Origin: Alicyclobacillus fastidiosus
Lineage (GTDB): Bacteria; Bacillota; Bacilli; Alicyclobacillales; Alicyclobacillaceae
Direction of reading: 5' to 3'
DNA: 64,000 bases
Assembly (NCBI RefSeq): GCF_026651875.1
Contig: NZ_CP104067.1
Location: forward strand, 2,294,001 to 2,358,000
Program-made: the position numbers and the translations under genes
Shown: positions 29,473-38,773 of the stretch, piece after piece
How the letters are laid out: each line of letters begins with the position of its first letter
Position numbering within the stretch: the stretch's first letter is position 1
The notes under the pieces: generated by a model
What the model was told of the DNA's origin: nothing
What the model saw: the letters and a program-made list of their open reading frames with translations, nothing else
Databases searched by the model: none

Positions 29473-29502
29473 TTGTCAAATAATTTGTAATCCTGATATT
29501 AT
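29473..29502 (+). promoter_or_regulatory. Promoter of second amidohydrolase operon
   Basis: TTGTCA (29473-29478), 18-base spacer, TATTAT (29497-29502), about 90 bases before the M20 start, inside the AT-rich 256-base gap after the regulator gene. The remainder of that gap holds nothing recognisable. Confidence 0.5.
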
Positions 29503-29594
29503 TCAATCATTCAAAGTTAGCCGAAAATGAACCTAAAATACAATTTCGGTGTGAGAGATGTAAATATTTTGGACTGGAAAAGGAGTTAGATATC

Positions 29595-30779
29595 ATGTCA
29601 GTCAGCCTATCAGACCTTCATTCAATTGTAGATTCTGCGAAAGAGGAAGTTGTAGCTTGGCGGCGGCACCTTCATCAAAATCCGGAACTGTCGTTCGAAG
29701 AGGAGAAGACGTCGCAATTCGTTTACGACACCCTACTTACATTTTCTGGTTTAGAAGTTTCACGACCGACGAAAACAAGCGTACTTGCCACTTTGAAAGG
29801 TGCATATCCGGGTCCCGTTTTGGCCATTCGAGCTGATATGGACGCATTGCCGATTACAGAGGAAAACAGTTTCGATTTCGTTTCCAATACTCCTGGCAAG
29901 ATGCACGCGTGCGGGCACGATGGACATACGGCAATGCTACTGGGTACGGCGAAAATCTTGACCCAATTTCAAGATCAGATGCATGGGGAAGTCCGATTCA
30001 TTTTTCAGCATGCGGAAGAACTGTTCCCAGGCGGTGCGCAGGAGATAGTTGATGCGGGCGTGATGGAGGGCGTTCAATCCGTGATCGGCATTCACCTTTG
30101 GTCACCACTTGAAGTGGGGAAAATCGCAATTCGTTCTGGCCCTTTTATGGCTGCGCCTGACACATTTTACATTACCATTCGCGGCAAGGGCGGACATGCT
30201 GCACAACCTCAACGAACGGTCGATCCAGTTGTCATTGCCGCTCAGGTTGTCACCAACCTGCAACACATTGTATCGCGTAATATGGATCCGCTTGATCCGG
30301 TTGTACTATCCATCACTCAGTTCCATGCCGGGACTGCCCACAACATCATTCCTGAAAAGGTAGAGTTGAACGGCACCGTTAGATCTTTCAAGGCGGAATT
30401 GCGCTCGGAAGTACCACGCCTCATGGAGCAGATTGTAAAGGGTGTTACAGAAGCACATGGTGCGACCTATGAGTTTACGTACGAGCAGGGTTATCGTCCG
30501 GTCGTGAATGATGCCGACGTCACGGAGCAAGTGCGTGAAATTCTCCTCCAAACATTTGGAGAAGACGTGGTGATCGAGGGAGAACAACACATGGGCGGAG
30601 AGGATTTTTCTGCTTACCAACAGGCTGCGCCTGGTACGTTCTTCAATGTTGGTGCTGGTAATGCGGGAAAGGGAATCGTATATCCCCATCATCATCCGAA
30701 ATTCACGATTGATGAAGATTCTCTGCCTATTGGTGTAGAGGCGTTTATCAATATCGTTCTTAAGACTCTTGGGGAGTAG
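29595..30779 (+). CDS. M20-family N-acyl-L-amino acid amidohydrolase
   Basis: A 394-residue dinuclear metal amidohydrolase of the hippurate hydrolase/aminoacylase group. Motifs include WRRHLHQNPELSFEE, RADMDALPI, MHACGHDGHTAMLL (metal His and Asp), FQHAEE (catalytic Glu) and MGGEDFSAY, with HHHPKFTIDE near the end. It would free an amino acid from an N-acyl conjugate in the cytoplasm. GGAG precedes the ATG. It is followed by a DUF3311 gene and a sodium symporter gene, which suggests uptake and cleavage of one substrate. A diverged, truncated copy of its first 76 codons lies at 33714. Confidence 0.93.
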   Translation: MSVSLSDLHSIVDSAKEEVVAWRRHLHQNPELSFEEEKTSQFVYDTLLTFSGLEVSRPTKTSVLATLKGAYPGPVLAIRADMDALPITEENSFDFVSNTPGKMHACGHDGHTAMLLGTAKILTQFQDQMHGEVRFIFQHAEELFPGGAQEIVDAGVMEGVQSVIGIHLWSPLEVGKIAIRSGPFMAAPDTFYITIRGKGGHAAQPQRTVDPVVIAAQVVTNLQHIVSRNMDPLDPVVLSITQFHAGTAHNIIPEKVELNGTVRSFKAELRSEVPRLMEQIVKGVTEAHGATYEFTYEQGYRPVVNDADVTEQVREILLQTFGEDVVIEGEQHMGGEDFSAYQQAAPGTFFNVGAGNAGKGIVYPHHHPKFTIDEDSLPIGVEAFINIVLKTLGE

Positions 30780-30840
30780 GAAGTATCTCCCTCTCCTGAA
30801 AATTACGTTTTCTAGTCGAACGCAGAAGGAGGTGACTGAC

Positions 30841-31032
30841 ATGGCAATCCGTTGGCTGACCCTTGTCCCGCTACTATTTATTTTTGTCGGAGTAGCCTTT
30901 GCCAATCATGCAATGCCGATTGTACTTGGTATGCCTTTTCTCTTTTTCTATATGGTGGTTTGCGTCATCTTAACATCCATCTGTATGGCCATTGTTTACA
31001 AATTTGACCCGACAAACAAGGGAGGAGAGTGA
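30841..31032 (+). CDS. DUF3311 small membrane protein
   Basis: A 63-residue protein with two transmembrane segments (LTLVPLLFIFVGVAFANHA and FLFFYMVVCVILTSICMA) and a short charged tail. It starts at ATG 30841, 8 bases after AGGAGGTG. DUF3311 proteins are usually encoded just before sodium:solute symporters, exactly as here, and probably act as an accessory subunit. The intact state of this gene contrasts with the frameshift in the partner symporter. Confidence 0.88.
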   Translation: MAIRWLTLVPLLFIFVGVAFANHAMPIVLGMPFLFFYMVVCVILTSICMAIVYKFDPTNKGGE

Positions 31033-31037
31033 GCTTT

Positions 31038-32494
31038 ATGCACAAAGCCCCTATTATCATCATTTTTGCAACCATTCTTATTTCCCTTGTTCTAGCTCTT
31101 CTCTCCCAGCGGAGAAAAAAGATGGACCTGGAGCAGTGGTCTGTTGGCGGACGTGGTTTCGGTATTCTCTTTGTATTCCTGCTTTTGGCAGGTGAAATTT
31201 ATACGACTTTCACCTTTCTTGGAGGAAGCGGTTGGGCGTATGGAACCGGTGGACCGACAGTATATATCCTTGCATACGGGGCAGTTGCGTATCTTTTCTC
31301 ATATTTCATTCTGCCGCCTGTTTGGAGGTACGCAAAAGAACATAACCTGATTTCCCAGCCGGACTTCTTTAATAGAAATTTGACAGCAAGTGGTTAGGCA
31401 TTCTTGTCGCCATTGTCGGTGTCGTTGCGATTGTCCCTTATTTGCAGTCACAGATGACAGGCCTCGGTTTGATTGTGGAAACCGCATCGTATGGCGCCAT
31501 CCATCAGTCCGTAGCCATTGGTATAGCCATGCTGGTTCTTGCGTTCTACGTGACGATTAGCGGCGTTCACGGTACGGCGTGGACGGCAGTTTTAAAGGAT
31601 ATTACAATTCTCGCCGTTGTTATTGTGATTGGTATCGCTCTTCCGATGCATGTTGGGGGCTTCCATGCAATGTTCACGAAAATCAATGCCGAAAAACCTG
31701 GCTTCTTAACTCTCGGTGCTAAAGGAATGGGAGTTCCATGGTTCATTTCTACGGTCGCATTGACGGGCCTCGGTTTTTATATGTGGCCACATGCGTTTGG
31801 TGCAGTTTACACCGCAAAACATGAACGTGTGTTCCGTAAAAACGCGATATTTCTTCCGCTTTACCAATTGATTTTGCTGTTTGTATTCTTCGCTGGTTTT
31901 GCGGCCATTTTGATTACACCAGGCCTGAAAAACAGTAACCTGGCACTTCTTGAAGCTGTACAGAAAGTGTTTCCAGGTTGGGTGGCAGGCGTAATCGGCG
32001 GTGCTGGCGTTCTTACAGCTATCGTTCCTGGATCGCTCATGTTGATGTGCGCTGGAACGCTGATTGCGGAGAACATTTATCGTCCCATCGCTGGCAATAA
32101 TGCCTCTCCTAAGCAGGTTCAAACAGTTGCACGGGTCATGGTCTGGGTCGTGGCCGCTGTGACATTCCTGTTCTCTATCCACAGCAATGCCGCGATTGTA
32201 ACGTTGTTGCTGATGGGTTACAACTTTGTTTCGCAGTTTTTTCCGACAGTGCTCCTGGCTATCTTCGCACGCCGTGTAGTGAGTAAAGCGGGTGCGTTCG
32301 CAGGTATTCTCGTCGGTGTCGCTATGGTGGTGTATTTTACGATGTCTAATGACTCGTTGCTTTGGGGTGTAAACACAGGTTTCTGGGCATTACTGATAAA
32401 CTTCATCGTGGTGTTGCTTGTTTCCTCGGTAACCCGTAAAGCTACCTATTCTGGAACGCTGAGTGCAGAGTCGGTTCGCCGAAAGGGTTTGTAA
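31038..32494 (+). pseudogene. Sodium:solute symporter, frameshifted
   Basis: An SSS-family transporter in two frames. The first part (ATG 31038 to TAG 31395-31397) covers the first membrane helices (MDLEQWSVGGRGFGILFVFL) and ends wrongly as NRNLTASG. The true continuation, DSKWLGILVAIVGV, starts in another frame at the same point, then runs through the remaining roughly ten helices to 32494. A single base is missing in the run AGAAATTTGAC near 31375-31383. This may be a real inactivating mutation or a sequencing error in a homopolymer. The start follows GGAGGAG. The substrate is likely that of the upstream amidohydrolase. Confidence 0.88.
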
Positions 32495-32510
32495 GTTATC
32501 CAAGACTCGA

Positions 32511-32553
32511 GAGGCTGCCCTCGAAGTACGGCAAGCACATTGAGGGCAGCCTC
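32511..32553 (+). terminator. Hairpin terminator after symporter operon
   Basis: A perfect 12-bp stem, GAGGCTGCCCTC (32511-32522) and GAGGGCAGCCTC (32542-32553), with a 19-base loop, 17 bases after the symporter stop. The T-run behind it is weak (TACTGTGTTTTG), but the position and strength fit an operon end. Confidence 0.65.
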
Positions 32554-32721
32554 TACTGTGTTTTGAATTTGTCTGGAAAAGATTCCTCGATGATGCAATA
32601 CGTAGCAGGAATATTTCCGGGCTTTCACCACCGGTTGTTGAGGCACAGAAGAATACTATGCAGTAAAGCAAAGGATAGGTGGGTGAATTTAAAAATTTGA
32701 AACGACAGTGAGGAGCCTTTT

Positions 32722-33651
32722 ATGAAATACATCGTTTTGTTACTATTCACAAGTTTTTTGTGGGGCGGAAACTTTGTGGTGGGAAAGTTCCTCGTCAACC
32801 ATGCTTCACCGATGACGATTACGGATTTGCGCTGGATCATAGCAATTCTATTCCTTTTTCCGATAGTTCGAATGAAGGAAAAGAGAAAACTGCCACCACT
32901 TCAATCTGTCCTTCCGATGTTCCTAATGGCGCTAACAGGAGTTGTGCTGTTTAACATATTTCAATTTGTTTCTCTACAGTACACTACAGCGACTACTGAC
33001 GGATTACTTTCCACATTGAACCCTGTGTCAATCGCTGTGTTTTCGTATTTGTTAACTCGCGATAAAATACGACCTTTACAAGGAGTTGCGTTAGCGCTTT
33101 CCTTTCTTGGCGTAATCGTGTTTCTTTTCAATGGAAGTATCACAAGTTTATTGAATTTTCGTCTTAACTCAGGGGACCTGTGGATGCTTGCTGCAGTCGG
33201 CATGTGGGGACTTTACTCGGTTTTTGGAAAATGGGCTATGCGACATGTATCGCCGATGACATCTACTTTATACTCCGGGATTTTTGGTCTACTTCTGCTC
33301 GTTCCATTTAATATTTCTAATTTTACGGTCGTCAATTTCAACGTCCAGTTTTTGTGCTCATTGTTATATACAGGGATTATTTCCACCGTAGTTTGTATGG
33401 TTCTATGGAATGTTGGGGTGCAAAAATTAGGACCAACTGCGGCTGGTATATTTCTAAATTTTAATCCAATTTTCACGGGTATACTGGCGTTTTTATTTTT
33501 AGGAGAACAGTTGTCTCTGACACAAATTATCTCTGGGTTTGTTGTCCTTATTGGTTGCTATTTATTTTCACGATTTGGGTACTCCTCCCCATTACATGGG
33601 CGTTCAATCGCAAGTAGGAACGAAACCGACCGGAGTCACCATTTGGGTTGA
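32722..33651 (+). CDS. EamA/DMT-family transporter
   Basis: A 309-residue drug/metabolite-type membrane protein with about ten transmembrane helices in two EamA repeats (FLWGGNFVVGKFLVNHASP in the first, GMWGLYSVFGKWAMRHVSP in the second) and the ending FLGEQLSLTQIISGFVVLIG. Such proteins usually export amino acids or metabolites. It has its own ribosome site (GAGGAG) and follows the terminator hairpin. A link with amino-acid release by the two M20 enzymes is plausible but inferred only from proximity. Confidence 0.9.
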   Translation: MKYIVLLLFTSFLWGGNFVVGKFLVNHASPMTITDLRWIIAILFLFPIVRMKEKRKLPPLQSVLPMFLMALTGVVLFNIFQFVSLQYTTATTDGLLSTLNPVSIAVFSYLLTRDKIRPLQGVALALSFLGVIVFLFNGSITSLLNFRLNSGDLWMLAAVGMWGLYSVFGKWAMRHVSPMTSTLYSGIFGLLLLVPFNISNFTVVNFNVQFLCSLLYTGIISTVVCMVLWNVGVQKLGPTAAGIFLNFNPIFTGILAFLFLGEQLSLTQIISGFVVLIGCYLFSRFGYSSPLHGRSIASRNETDRSHHLG

Positions 33652-33713
33652 TTATCCGAGTGCGAGTCGATATTTCGTAAAGTTAACTTCCACAGCAAAG
33701 GAGAACGGGCATC

Positions 33714-33942
33714 ATGTCAGTCCATCTGTCTGACCTTCATTCCATCGTAGAATCCACGAAAGAGGAGATTGTTACTTGGCGTCGGCATCTTCATCAAAAT
33801 CCTGAATTGTCATTTGAAGAGGAGAAGACGTCGCAATTCGTATATGACACGTTGACAATGTTTGCTGGTTTAGAAGTTTCTCGACCGACGAAAACGAGCG
33901 TACTTGCCACTTTGAAAGGTGCAAACCGAGGTCCCGTTTTGG
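33714..33942 (+). pseudogene. Truncated M20 amidohydrolase paralogue
   Basis: The first 76 codons closely match those of the amidohydrolase at 29595 (same HLHQNPELSFEEEKTSQFVYDT block), with scattered silent and missense changes, so this is a diverged duplicate rather than a recent copy. Similarity stops abruptly after GPVL; the rest of the gene has been lost and unrelated sequence joins at about 33942. Confidence 0.85.
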
Positions 33943-34318
33943 TCGGAAATGAAGGAACTGCACAAGGTGTTAGAACGTAATGAGGATATGTTTCTACGTG
34001 GTAAATTCTTGATGAAGCCAGGTACGATCGCAATAAAGAAGCTTACGAACGTGAATTGCAACGAGTTCTTGACGACCTCCATGAGATCGAAAAGTCAATT
34101 GAGATTTTGCACACCTCGGGTTGAGACGAAGACCTTCTAACGGCAATCAAGGCTTTCCAGGAGGTATGGGACGCGGGTGATATTGACTCAGAGAGTTTAA
34201 ACAGACTTACGAAGGCCGTAATCGTGTTTAGTAAAGATGAGCACGATGACACAGGTAATCCGTGTAGGCTTCGCACTGTACAACACAACCACACGGGGTA
34301 TGGCACATCTCTACGTTA
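33943..34318 (+). pseudogene. Broken coiled-coil gene fragment
   Basis: A degraded coding stretch read in at least two frames with a stop. It has charged coiled-coil character (EMKELHKVLERNEDMFLRGK, then YERELQRVLDDLHEIEKS, then LLTAIKAFQEVWDAGDID). The pattern resembles the C-terminal coiled coil of large serine recombinases, but this is uncertain. It joins directly to the truncated amidohydrolase and so marks a deletion or insertion junction. Confidence 0.4.
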
Positions 34319-34331
34319 GGAGGGTATACAG

Positions 34332-35096
34332 TTGCTTTTTGGATGTTGTGTGAATGTAGAGTCACTGTCTATGGTTCGAAATGCGGGTTTTGACTTCGCG
34401 GAACTGCAGGTCAAGACACTTATCCCTGAGGCGCTAGAAGAGTGGGCGCAGGTACGTCACTCGATAGTCCAATCAGATATTCCTATTCAAGGGTTTAATG
34501 TGCTCCTCCCAGGCTATTTGCGTATCGTGGGTCCCGACGTTCAAACACAGGTTCTTGATAAATACCTTGATGTGGTTTTCGCGAGGATGAGTGAACTGGG
34601 TGGAAAGTACTTGTCGTTTGGATCAGGATCCGCAAGAAGAATCCCCGATGGCTTTGACCGTACAAAGGGCCAATCACAGCTCAGAGACTTCATCGCAATG
34701 CTAGGTGGCAAAGGACTGAAGTACGGGATAACCGTTAATGTGGAGTTTTTGAACCGGAAGGAAACTAACGTCATCATGAGTCTCTTGGAAGCAGATGAGT
34801 ATGTTCAGGCAGCGGACGTTCCGTCTATCCGAATCCTCGCCGATCTCTATCATATGATGGAAGAATCTGAGCCGTTCAGTGACCTGCGTGTGGTCGGCAA
34901 TCGCGTCGCATACGTGCATGTGGCAGACACGGGTAGGCGCTATCCGGGTAGCGGGACGTACCCATACCAGGAGTTTGTCCGGACTCTCAAGGAAGTAGGA
35001 TATGACGGTCCGGTGTCGGTGGAATGCAGTTGGGGGACCAATCTCGAAACGGAGATGAAGCTCGCTGCAAACTTCTTGCGCAACGTATTTCGGTAA
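34332..35096 (+). CDS. TIM-barrel sugar phosphate isomerase/epimerase
   Basis: A 254-residue AP-endonuclease-2-like TIM-barrel protein. Typical features are VNVEFLNRKETN, IRILADLYHMMEE, VAYVHVADTGRRYPGSG and the end VSVECSWG. Metal-binding residues of the barrel (Glu, Asp, His, Glu at strand ends) are in place. The start is TTG at 34332 with a strong TAGGAGG site. It is the only intact gene in a stretch of wreckage; a Gfo/Idh fragment follows within 10 bases, so it was once part of a sugar or inositol-type oxidation operon like that at 45-50 kb. Confidence 0.85.
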   Translation: MLFGCCVNVESLSMVRNAGFDFAELQVKTLIPEALEEWAQVRHSIVQSDIPIQGFNVLLPGYLRIVGPDVQTQVLDKYLDVVFARMSELGGKYLSFGSGSARRIPDGFDRTKGQSQLRDFIAMLGGKGLKYGITVNVEFLNRKETNVIMSLLEADEYVQAADVPSIRILADLYHMMEESEPFSDLRVVGNRVAYVHVADTGRRYPGSGTYPYQEFVRTLKEVGYDGPVSVECSWGTNLETEMKLAANFLRNVFR

Positions 35097-35104
35097 TCGA
35101 GGAG

Positions 35105-35275
35105 GCCACACATCATGAAAATGAGGCTGTACATTGTCGTCAGTTTGAAGACATGATTGTAGCTGTTCAGGATGATCGAGAACCCCTAGTGAATGGTGAA
35201 GAGAGTTTAAAAGTGTCGAAACTCATCTTGGCGATGTACGAGTCTGCTCGTACCAACACACCGGTATCGCTCTGA
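35105..35275 (+). pseudogene. Gfo/Idh/MocA oxidoreductase, C-terminal scrap
   Basis: Only the last 55 or so residues remain, in one frame: CRQFEDMIVAVQDDREPLVN, then SLKVSKLILAMYESARTNTP, a typical C-terminal end of Gfo/Idh/MocA sugar oxidoreductases. The Rossmann domain is absent. Follows the epimerase gene. Confidence 0.75.
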
Positions 35276-35380
35276 AAGTATGACACTTCCGTCAGTCAGA
35301 AGACAATTGTTGATGTGTGAATAGAAGAGAAGCATTCGAGTCAAAGAACGTGGCGAATCATTGTCAGGAGGGAGTACCCT

Positions 35381-35480
35381 TGTCAAGAGCGGATGGGATG
35401 AACTATGCGCCGACTGGAACACCATCCCCGGTATGTTCGGAGACTTTATGTTTGCTGCCATAGGCCTAGACCATGTGAAA
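35381..35480 (+). pseudogene. Gfo/Idh oxidoreductase, N-terminal scrap
   Basis: A short segment resembling an oxidoreductase N-terminus, split over two frames: MNYAPTGTPSPV in one, then GDFMFAAIGLDH in another. It is frameshifted and truncated and runs into the aldo/keto reductase remnant. Confidence 0.5.
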
Positions 35481-35509
35481 AAATTTCTGAACTGCCGAAC
35501 AAGTTACGA

Positions 35510-35946
35510 AAGTATTACATCGCTCGATAGAACATGATTTGGTCCCATATTGAGTTGAACATGATATCGCAATCATGACCTACAGTTCGATCGCTAAGGG
35601 AATCCTTTACGGCGTCTACCACCTTGGAGACGAGCCACGCAAGCTGAAGGAAGACGATTTTCGGAAGGTACGTCGCTTGTTTTTTCCGGATCACATGGAG
35701 AAGGAGACGGAATTAGTCCATGCTGTCAAAGGGGTGGCGGACATACACAACGTGATGCCATCTGAGCTTGCGATCGCGTGGCTTCTCCATCAGGCCGGTG
35801 TGACCTCGGCCATCTGGTACGCAGAACATCGAGCATTTGCAGCAAAATATAAGGGCGGTAGACATCCAGTTGGCAGACGACCAAATCCGTCATTTGGATG
35901 ATGTGAGCCGCAAGACTCTCATTGCCATTGATGGACGGTTCGGCTG
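35510..35946 (+). pseudogene. Aldo/keto reductase remnant
   Basis: The C-terminal half of an aldo/keto reductase. The frame EHDIAIMTYSSIAKGILYG, LKEDDFRKVRRLF and VMPSELAIAWLLHQAGVTSA is clear, but an in-frame TGA stands at 35551-35553 and a frameshift after GVTSAIW moves the true ending (VDIQLADDQIRHLDDVS) to another frame. The N-terminal half is missing. Probably a former sugar reductase of the same lost operon. Confidence 0.75.
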
Positions 35947-36109
35947 ACGCAGTCCCGTTTACGGTGGAACTAGATCTGTTTTTGGAGTCACGATGAACAA
36001 TGCGGGCCTAGATACGGGCTCGAAGAAAAAGCACTGGGGATTCGTGTCTTTTTAGGATGTCTCTCATACATCAGAGAGCAAGGAAGCCTACGAGGCAACA
36101 GAATGCTGT

Positions 36110-36480
36110 TCATTAATGAAAATGTGTCGGGTGAAGTAGCTGTTGTTACTGCGAAGGAGGAGTACTTTGTAGTGCGATGGCAATAGAACTTGGCCGCAGG
36201 GTGCGAAGGGCGAACGTGTTGCCAGAGCGGATCCGAAGCGCAGGTGAAGATAGCATCTTAACTGCTTGTGACGTGCTTGCCGTGGAGAGCGTCAAGCGCT
36301 GAAGAGATTGTCTATAGCACGGATGGACCCTGCGATGCGGTCACGACAAACGAAACATTTAAGCTGAGGATCTCGAGAATACGGAGATCAAGACATTTCT
36401 TTGACCTGGCTGATGTCGGGGTTCGTGTAAACGCGACTGCGCCGAGATTCTTTTGACGGAACAGAACCGCACTTTGTTAA
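36110..36480 (+). pseudogene. Fructuronate-reductase-like SDR remnant
   Basis: Fragments of a short-chain dehydrogenase in different frames: an N-terminal SGEVAVVT strand, then CAMAIELGRRVRRANVLPER and ILTACDVLAVESVKR, then after an internal loss VGVRVNATAPRFFLTEQNRT. The last piece is like that of mannonate oxidoreductase (fructuronate reductase) type SDRs. The ISNCY-like element follows immediately. The preceding bases from 35947 hold only an unrecognised fragment (LEEKALGIRVFLGC). Confidence 0.55.
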
Positions 36481-36483
36481 CTA

Positions 36484-38107
36484 GTGGCCCCTGAAAAAGT
36501 CTACATTTTTGCAGCGGTCAGGTCGGCCCGATTCGGATGAATATTAGGAGTTATCGGTGATTGGTATCCATGTGCCAACTTATTTGCTTACCTGGGCTGC
36601 TCTTCTTAGGTTGTGGGTTAGAATTCTGAACCCAACCCACACCGCCGTGCCCGAATGTCCACGGAATCGGCTACGGTTGAGTCCGTACTTCTGTTTTAAG
36701 AGGCCAATCTTTGCTTCTCCTGCTGCTCTAAATCGCTGTAAGTCCTTGTACCAAGGTTCCTGCTCCAGCTCTGTCCGTTTCTTACTTTTCTTTCCTCGAA
36801 ACGGAGTGCTGACATGTTTTACCCCAAGTTCCTCTTGCAAGACCCGCTCGTTTTTACGGCTGCCGAATCCCCGGTCGGTTGCTACTGCATGAGGTGCGGA
36901 GCCAAATATCTCTTGGTGGTGTTCCACTGCAGGGATCAACATCTCGTCATCAGATGGATTTCCAGAGTAGACTGCGTAACCGGTGACAAATCCGCTCTCC
37001 GTTTCGTCAATCCGGACCTTGTATCCAAACTCAACCTTCTTGGCCAGCTTACCTTTCTTAATTGGCCGAGCCATCGGGTCATAGATGCTAATCAGTCGGT
37101 CTGGAATAATACGGTTTCCGCTCACTACCTGTTTGGCCTGCTCTAACAACCGCTCAGTTTGATCCACCAAAGATTGCAATCCGTGCTTTTGCTTTTGCAC
37201 AGACTGCTTCGTTGACCGCTGTAGCTTTTCAATCACTGATTCTGCCTGCTGCAGAACACTTTCCGTAATCTCGACTACGTCCTGCGTAATTTTGTTCACT
37301 TCATCCCAGGACCGGCTCATGCGTCGGCGCAACACTTTCGCGAAAGACAGCACCTTTCGTTTTACGATGTCAGTTTGGTCGACAAACCCTTCTGTAGCGT
37401 GGGACGCCACCTTACGAATCCTGTTTATCGTCCGAGTAATGGCACTTACCCCGTCCTGTAAGAGCGTTGCATCCGTTGGGTGATGGATATCCGACTCCAC
37501 CACCGTGGTGTCTGTACGAAACTTGCGATGACGAATGACTCTTTCTTCGCTGAGTTTCTTGACTAGCAATTCATTTAGATGTTCAATCGTGCCCTCACCA
37601 TACCGCTTACGAGCTTTGATGAGTGTGGTTGCGTCAGGTACCTTTTGGTCAATGGCGATATAACAGAACCGTCTCCAGTGAAGACTGTCGCTGACCTCCT
37701 GAACAAGTGTTTCATAGCCCAGCTGATAACGAAATTTGATATACTTGAGTCGAAGATAGGTCTGAACGGGGACAGTCGGACGTCCCATGGTGGTATTAAA
37801 GTTCTCCAGGAATGGCCACATGAATCGCTCGTCATTCAAAATCTGGTCGATACGTTCAAGTTCCGCAGGTAGCGAAAGCAGAGATTCGGGGAGAATTGAG
37901 TCCCATAGTGTCACTTGATTTTGGTGAGTTCGTAGCATTTTCTCATGCCTCCTAACAGGATTCCCGAGGCATGATGCCGAACTCTCAAGCAAAAGGAATT
38001 CGCACACACCTCGGGTGGATCTGTGATTGTCTCGACAACAACCACTTCACCAACGGGCATTGTGATTCCTTTTCTTTATTCAATTCGTGGACTTTTTCAG
38101 GGGCCAC
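36484..38107 (-). mobile_element. ISNCY-like element, copy 1 (intact gene)
   Basis: An element of about 1.62 kb with terminal inverted repeats GTGGCCCCTGAAAAAGTC, at 36484 and complementary at 38107 (two further outside bases also match). Copy 2 at 50635-52230 fixes the ends by its target duplication. Here the flanks TAACTA and TACTAC do not match, so this copy has lost its duplication by deletion or recombination. Confidence 0.85.
36580..37938 (-). CDS. ISNCY-like transposase
   Basis: A 452-residue DDE transposase with an N-terminal DUF772-like region (MGRPTVPVQTYLRLKYIKFRYQ in two parts), WRRFC, RKFRTDTTVVESDIHHPTD (first catalytic Asp), a long coiled-coil insertion (residues about 190-255, rich in Glu, Gln and Lys) and ATDRGFGSRKNE (second Asp). 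The C-terminal NRSRFRGHSGTAVWVG and ILTHNLRR are typical. ATG at 37938 has AGGAGG upstream; a longer frame to 38007 has no ribosome site. Family call as ISNCY from memory. Appears functional, unlike copy 2. Confidence 0.87.
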   Translation of the reverse strand: MLRTHQNQVTLWDSILPESLLSLPAELERIDQILNDERFMWPFLENFNTTMGRPTVPVQTYLRLKYIKFRYQLGYETLVQEVSDSLHWRRFCYIAIDQKVPDATTLIKARKRYGEGTIEHLNELLVKKLSEERVIRHRKFRTDTTVVESDIHHPTDATLLQDGVSAITRTINRIRKVASHATEGFVDQTDIVKRKVLSFAKVLRRRMSRSWDEVNKITQDVVEITESVLQQAESVIEKLQRSTKQSVQKQKHGLQSLVDQTERLLEQAKQVVSGNRIIPDRLISIYDPMARPIKKGKLAKKVEFGYKVRIDETESGFVTGYAVYSGNPSDDEMLIPAVEHHQEIFGSAPHAVATDRGFGSRKNERVLQEELGVKHVSTPFRGKKSKKRTELEQEPWYKDLQRFRAAGEAKIGLLKQKYGLNRSRFRGHSGTAVWVGFRILTHNLRRAAQVSK

Positions 38108-38230
38108 TACTACATTTACGGGGACTCCCTGTGCGATGAGCAAGGAGGCATGTGTGTGACGTAGGTCGTGAAATCTAATGTGTGGAACATTCGTTACGTG
38201 CCATGGAAGTAGCTTTGGCGGCGTATCAGT
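38108..38230 (-). pseudogene. Tyrosine recombinase (phage-type integrase) scrap
   Basis: Read on the minus strand this gives KLLPWHVTNVPHIRFHDLRH and then THASLLIAQGVPVNV, the box II region of a tyrosine integrase with the catalytic Arg and His of HDLRHTHASLL. It is cut off at the ISNCY element edge, and the catalytic Tyr is missing. Evidence that an integrative element or prophage once lay here. Confidence 0.75.
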
Positions 38231-38545
38231 CAGCTAGGACAGGGCAACCGGTTTTCTTGCGTTGAACGATAAGGCTTCCATCCATTGTTCGGCGGTGTAC
38301 AGACTCTTGATGTGCCCGTCAAAGAAGGAATGCACGGCGGCGGGGACAAACGTTTGCGGGACGATTTGTTCCTGGTCGGTGGGTAGAAGAATGGGCGCTG
38401 AAACATCTGGCTGGTTCACGAGAAGGCGTGATGTCCTGCTTAATTGGCATTGCGGCAAATGTATCAATGGCAGACAGCGATTTGTCGGCAATAGAAGAGC
38501 TACTCAGGTAATGGACATCACACCAAAGTAGAGAAGGTGCCATCC
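38231..38545. other. Unassigned degraded stretch
   Basis: About 315 bases with overlapping short frames on both strands but no ribosome site or family motif I recognise. Probably decayed sequence of the same former integrated element. Confidence 0.4.
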
Positions 38546-38674
38546 ATGGATATGAAAGTCTATAGAACGTCTGAAGAACTTGGAAAAAAGGAACTGGTGC
38601 AAGTGGATGAAGTTTCGCGGCAGGTCATTTCGATGTCGTTTGCCAAAAACAAAATTTTCGATCCGATATATTGA
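38546..38674 (+). CDS. Possible 42-residue small protein
   Basis: An ATG frame with GAGAAGG eight bases before it encodes 42 residues (MDMKVYRTSEELGKKELVQV at the start), soluble and charged. It lies 100 bases upstream of the ROK gene. No family recognised; it may be the N-terminal scrap of a lost gene. Confidence 0.3.
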   Translation: MDMKVYRTSEELGKKELVQVDEVSRQVISMSFAKNKIFDPIY

Positions 38675-38773
38675 ATATTCTTATAATTCGTCATATGATT
38701 TTCATGTAGATACTTTTTCAATCGAAAAAAGTAACGAGAGCCAGAAAGAAATTTTTGCTATGGGTGGTTTGAA

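Noticed and set aside
31706..32182. 158-residue minus-strand frame opposite the symporter
   Set aside because: Antisense of the symporter coding sequence, without family features.
36814..37146. Plus-strand frames across the ISNCY-like transposase
   Set aside because: Shadows of the minus-strand transposase; the same frames recur in copy 2 because the DNA is repeated.
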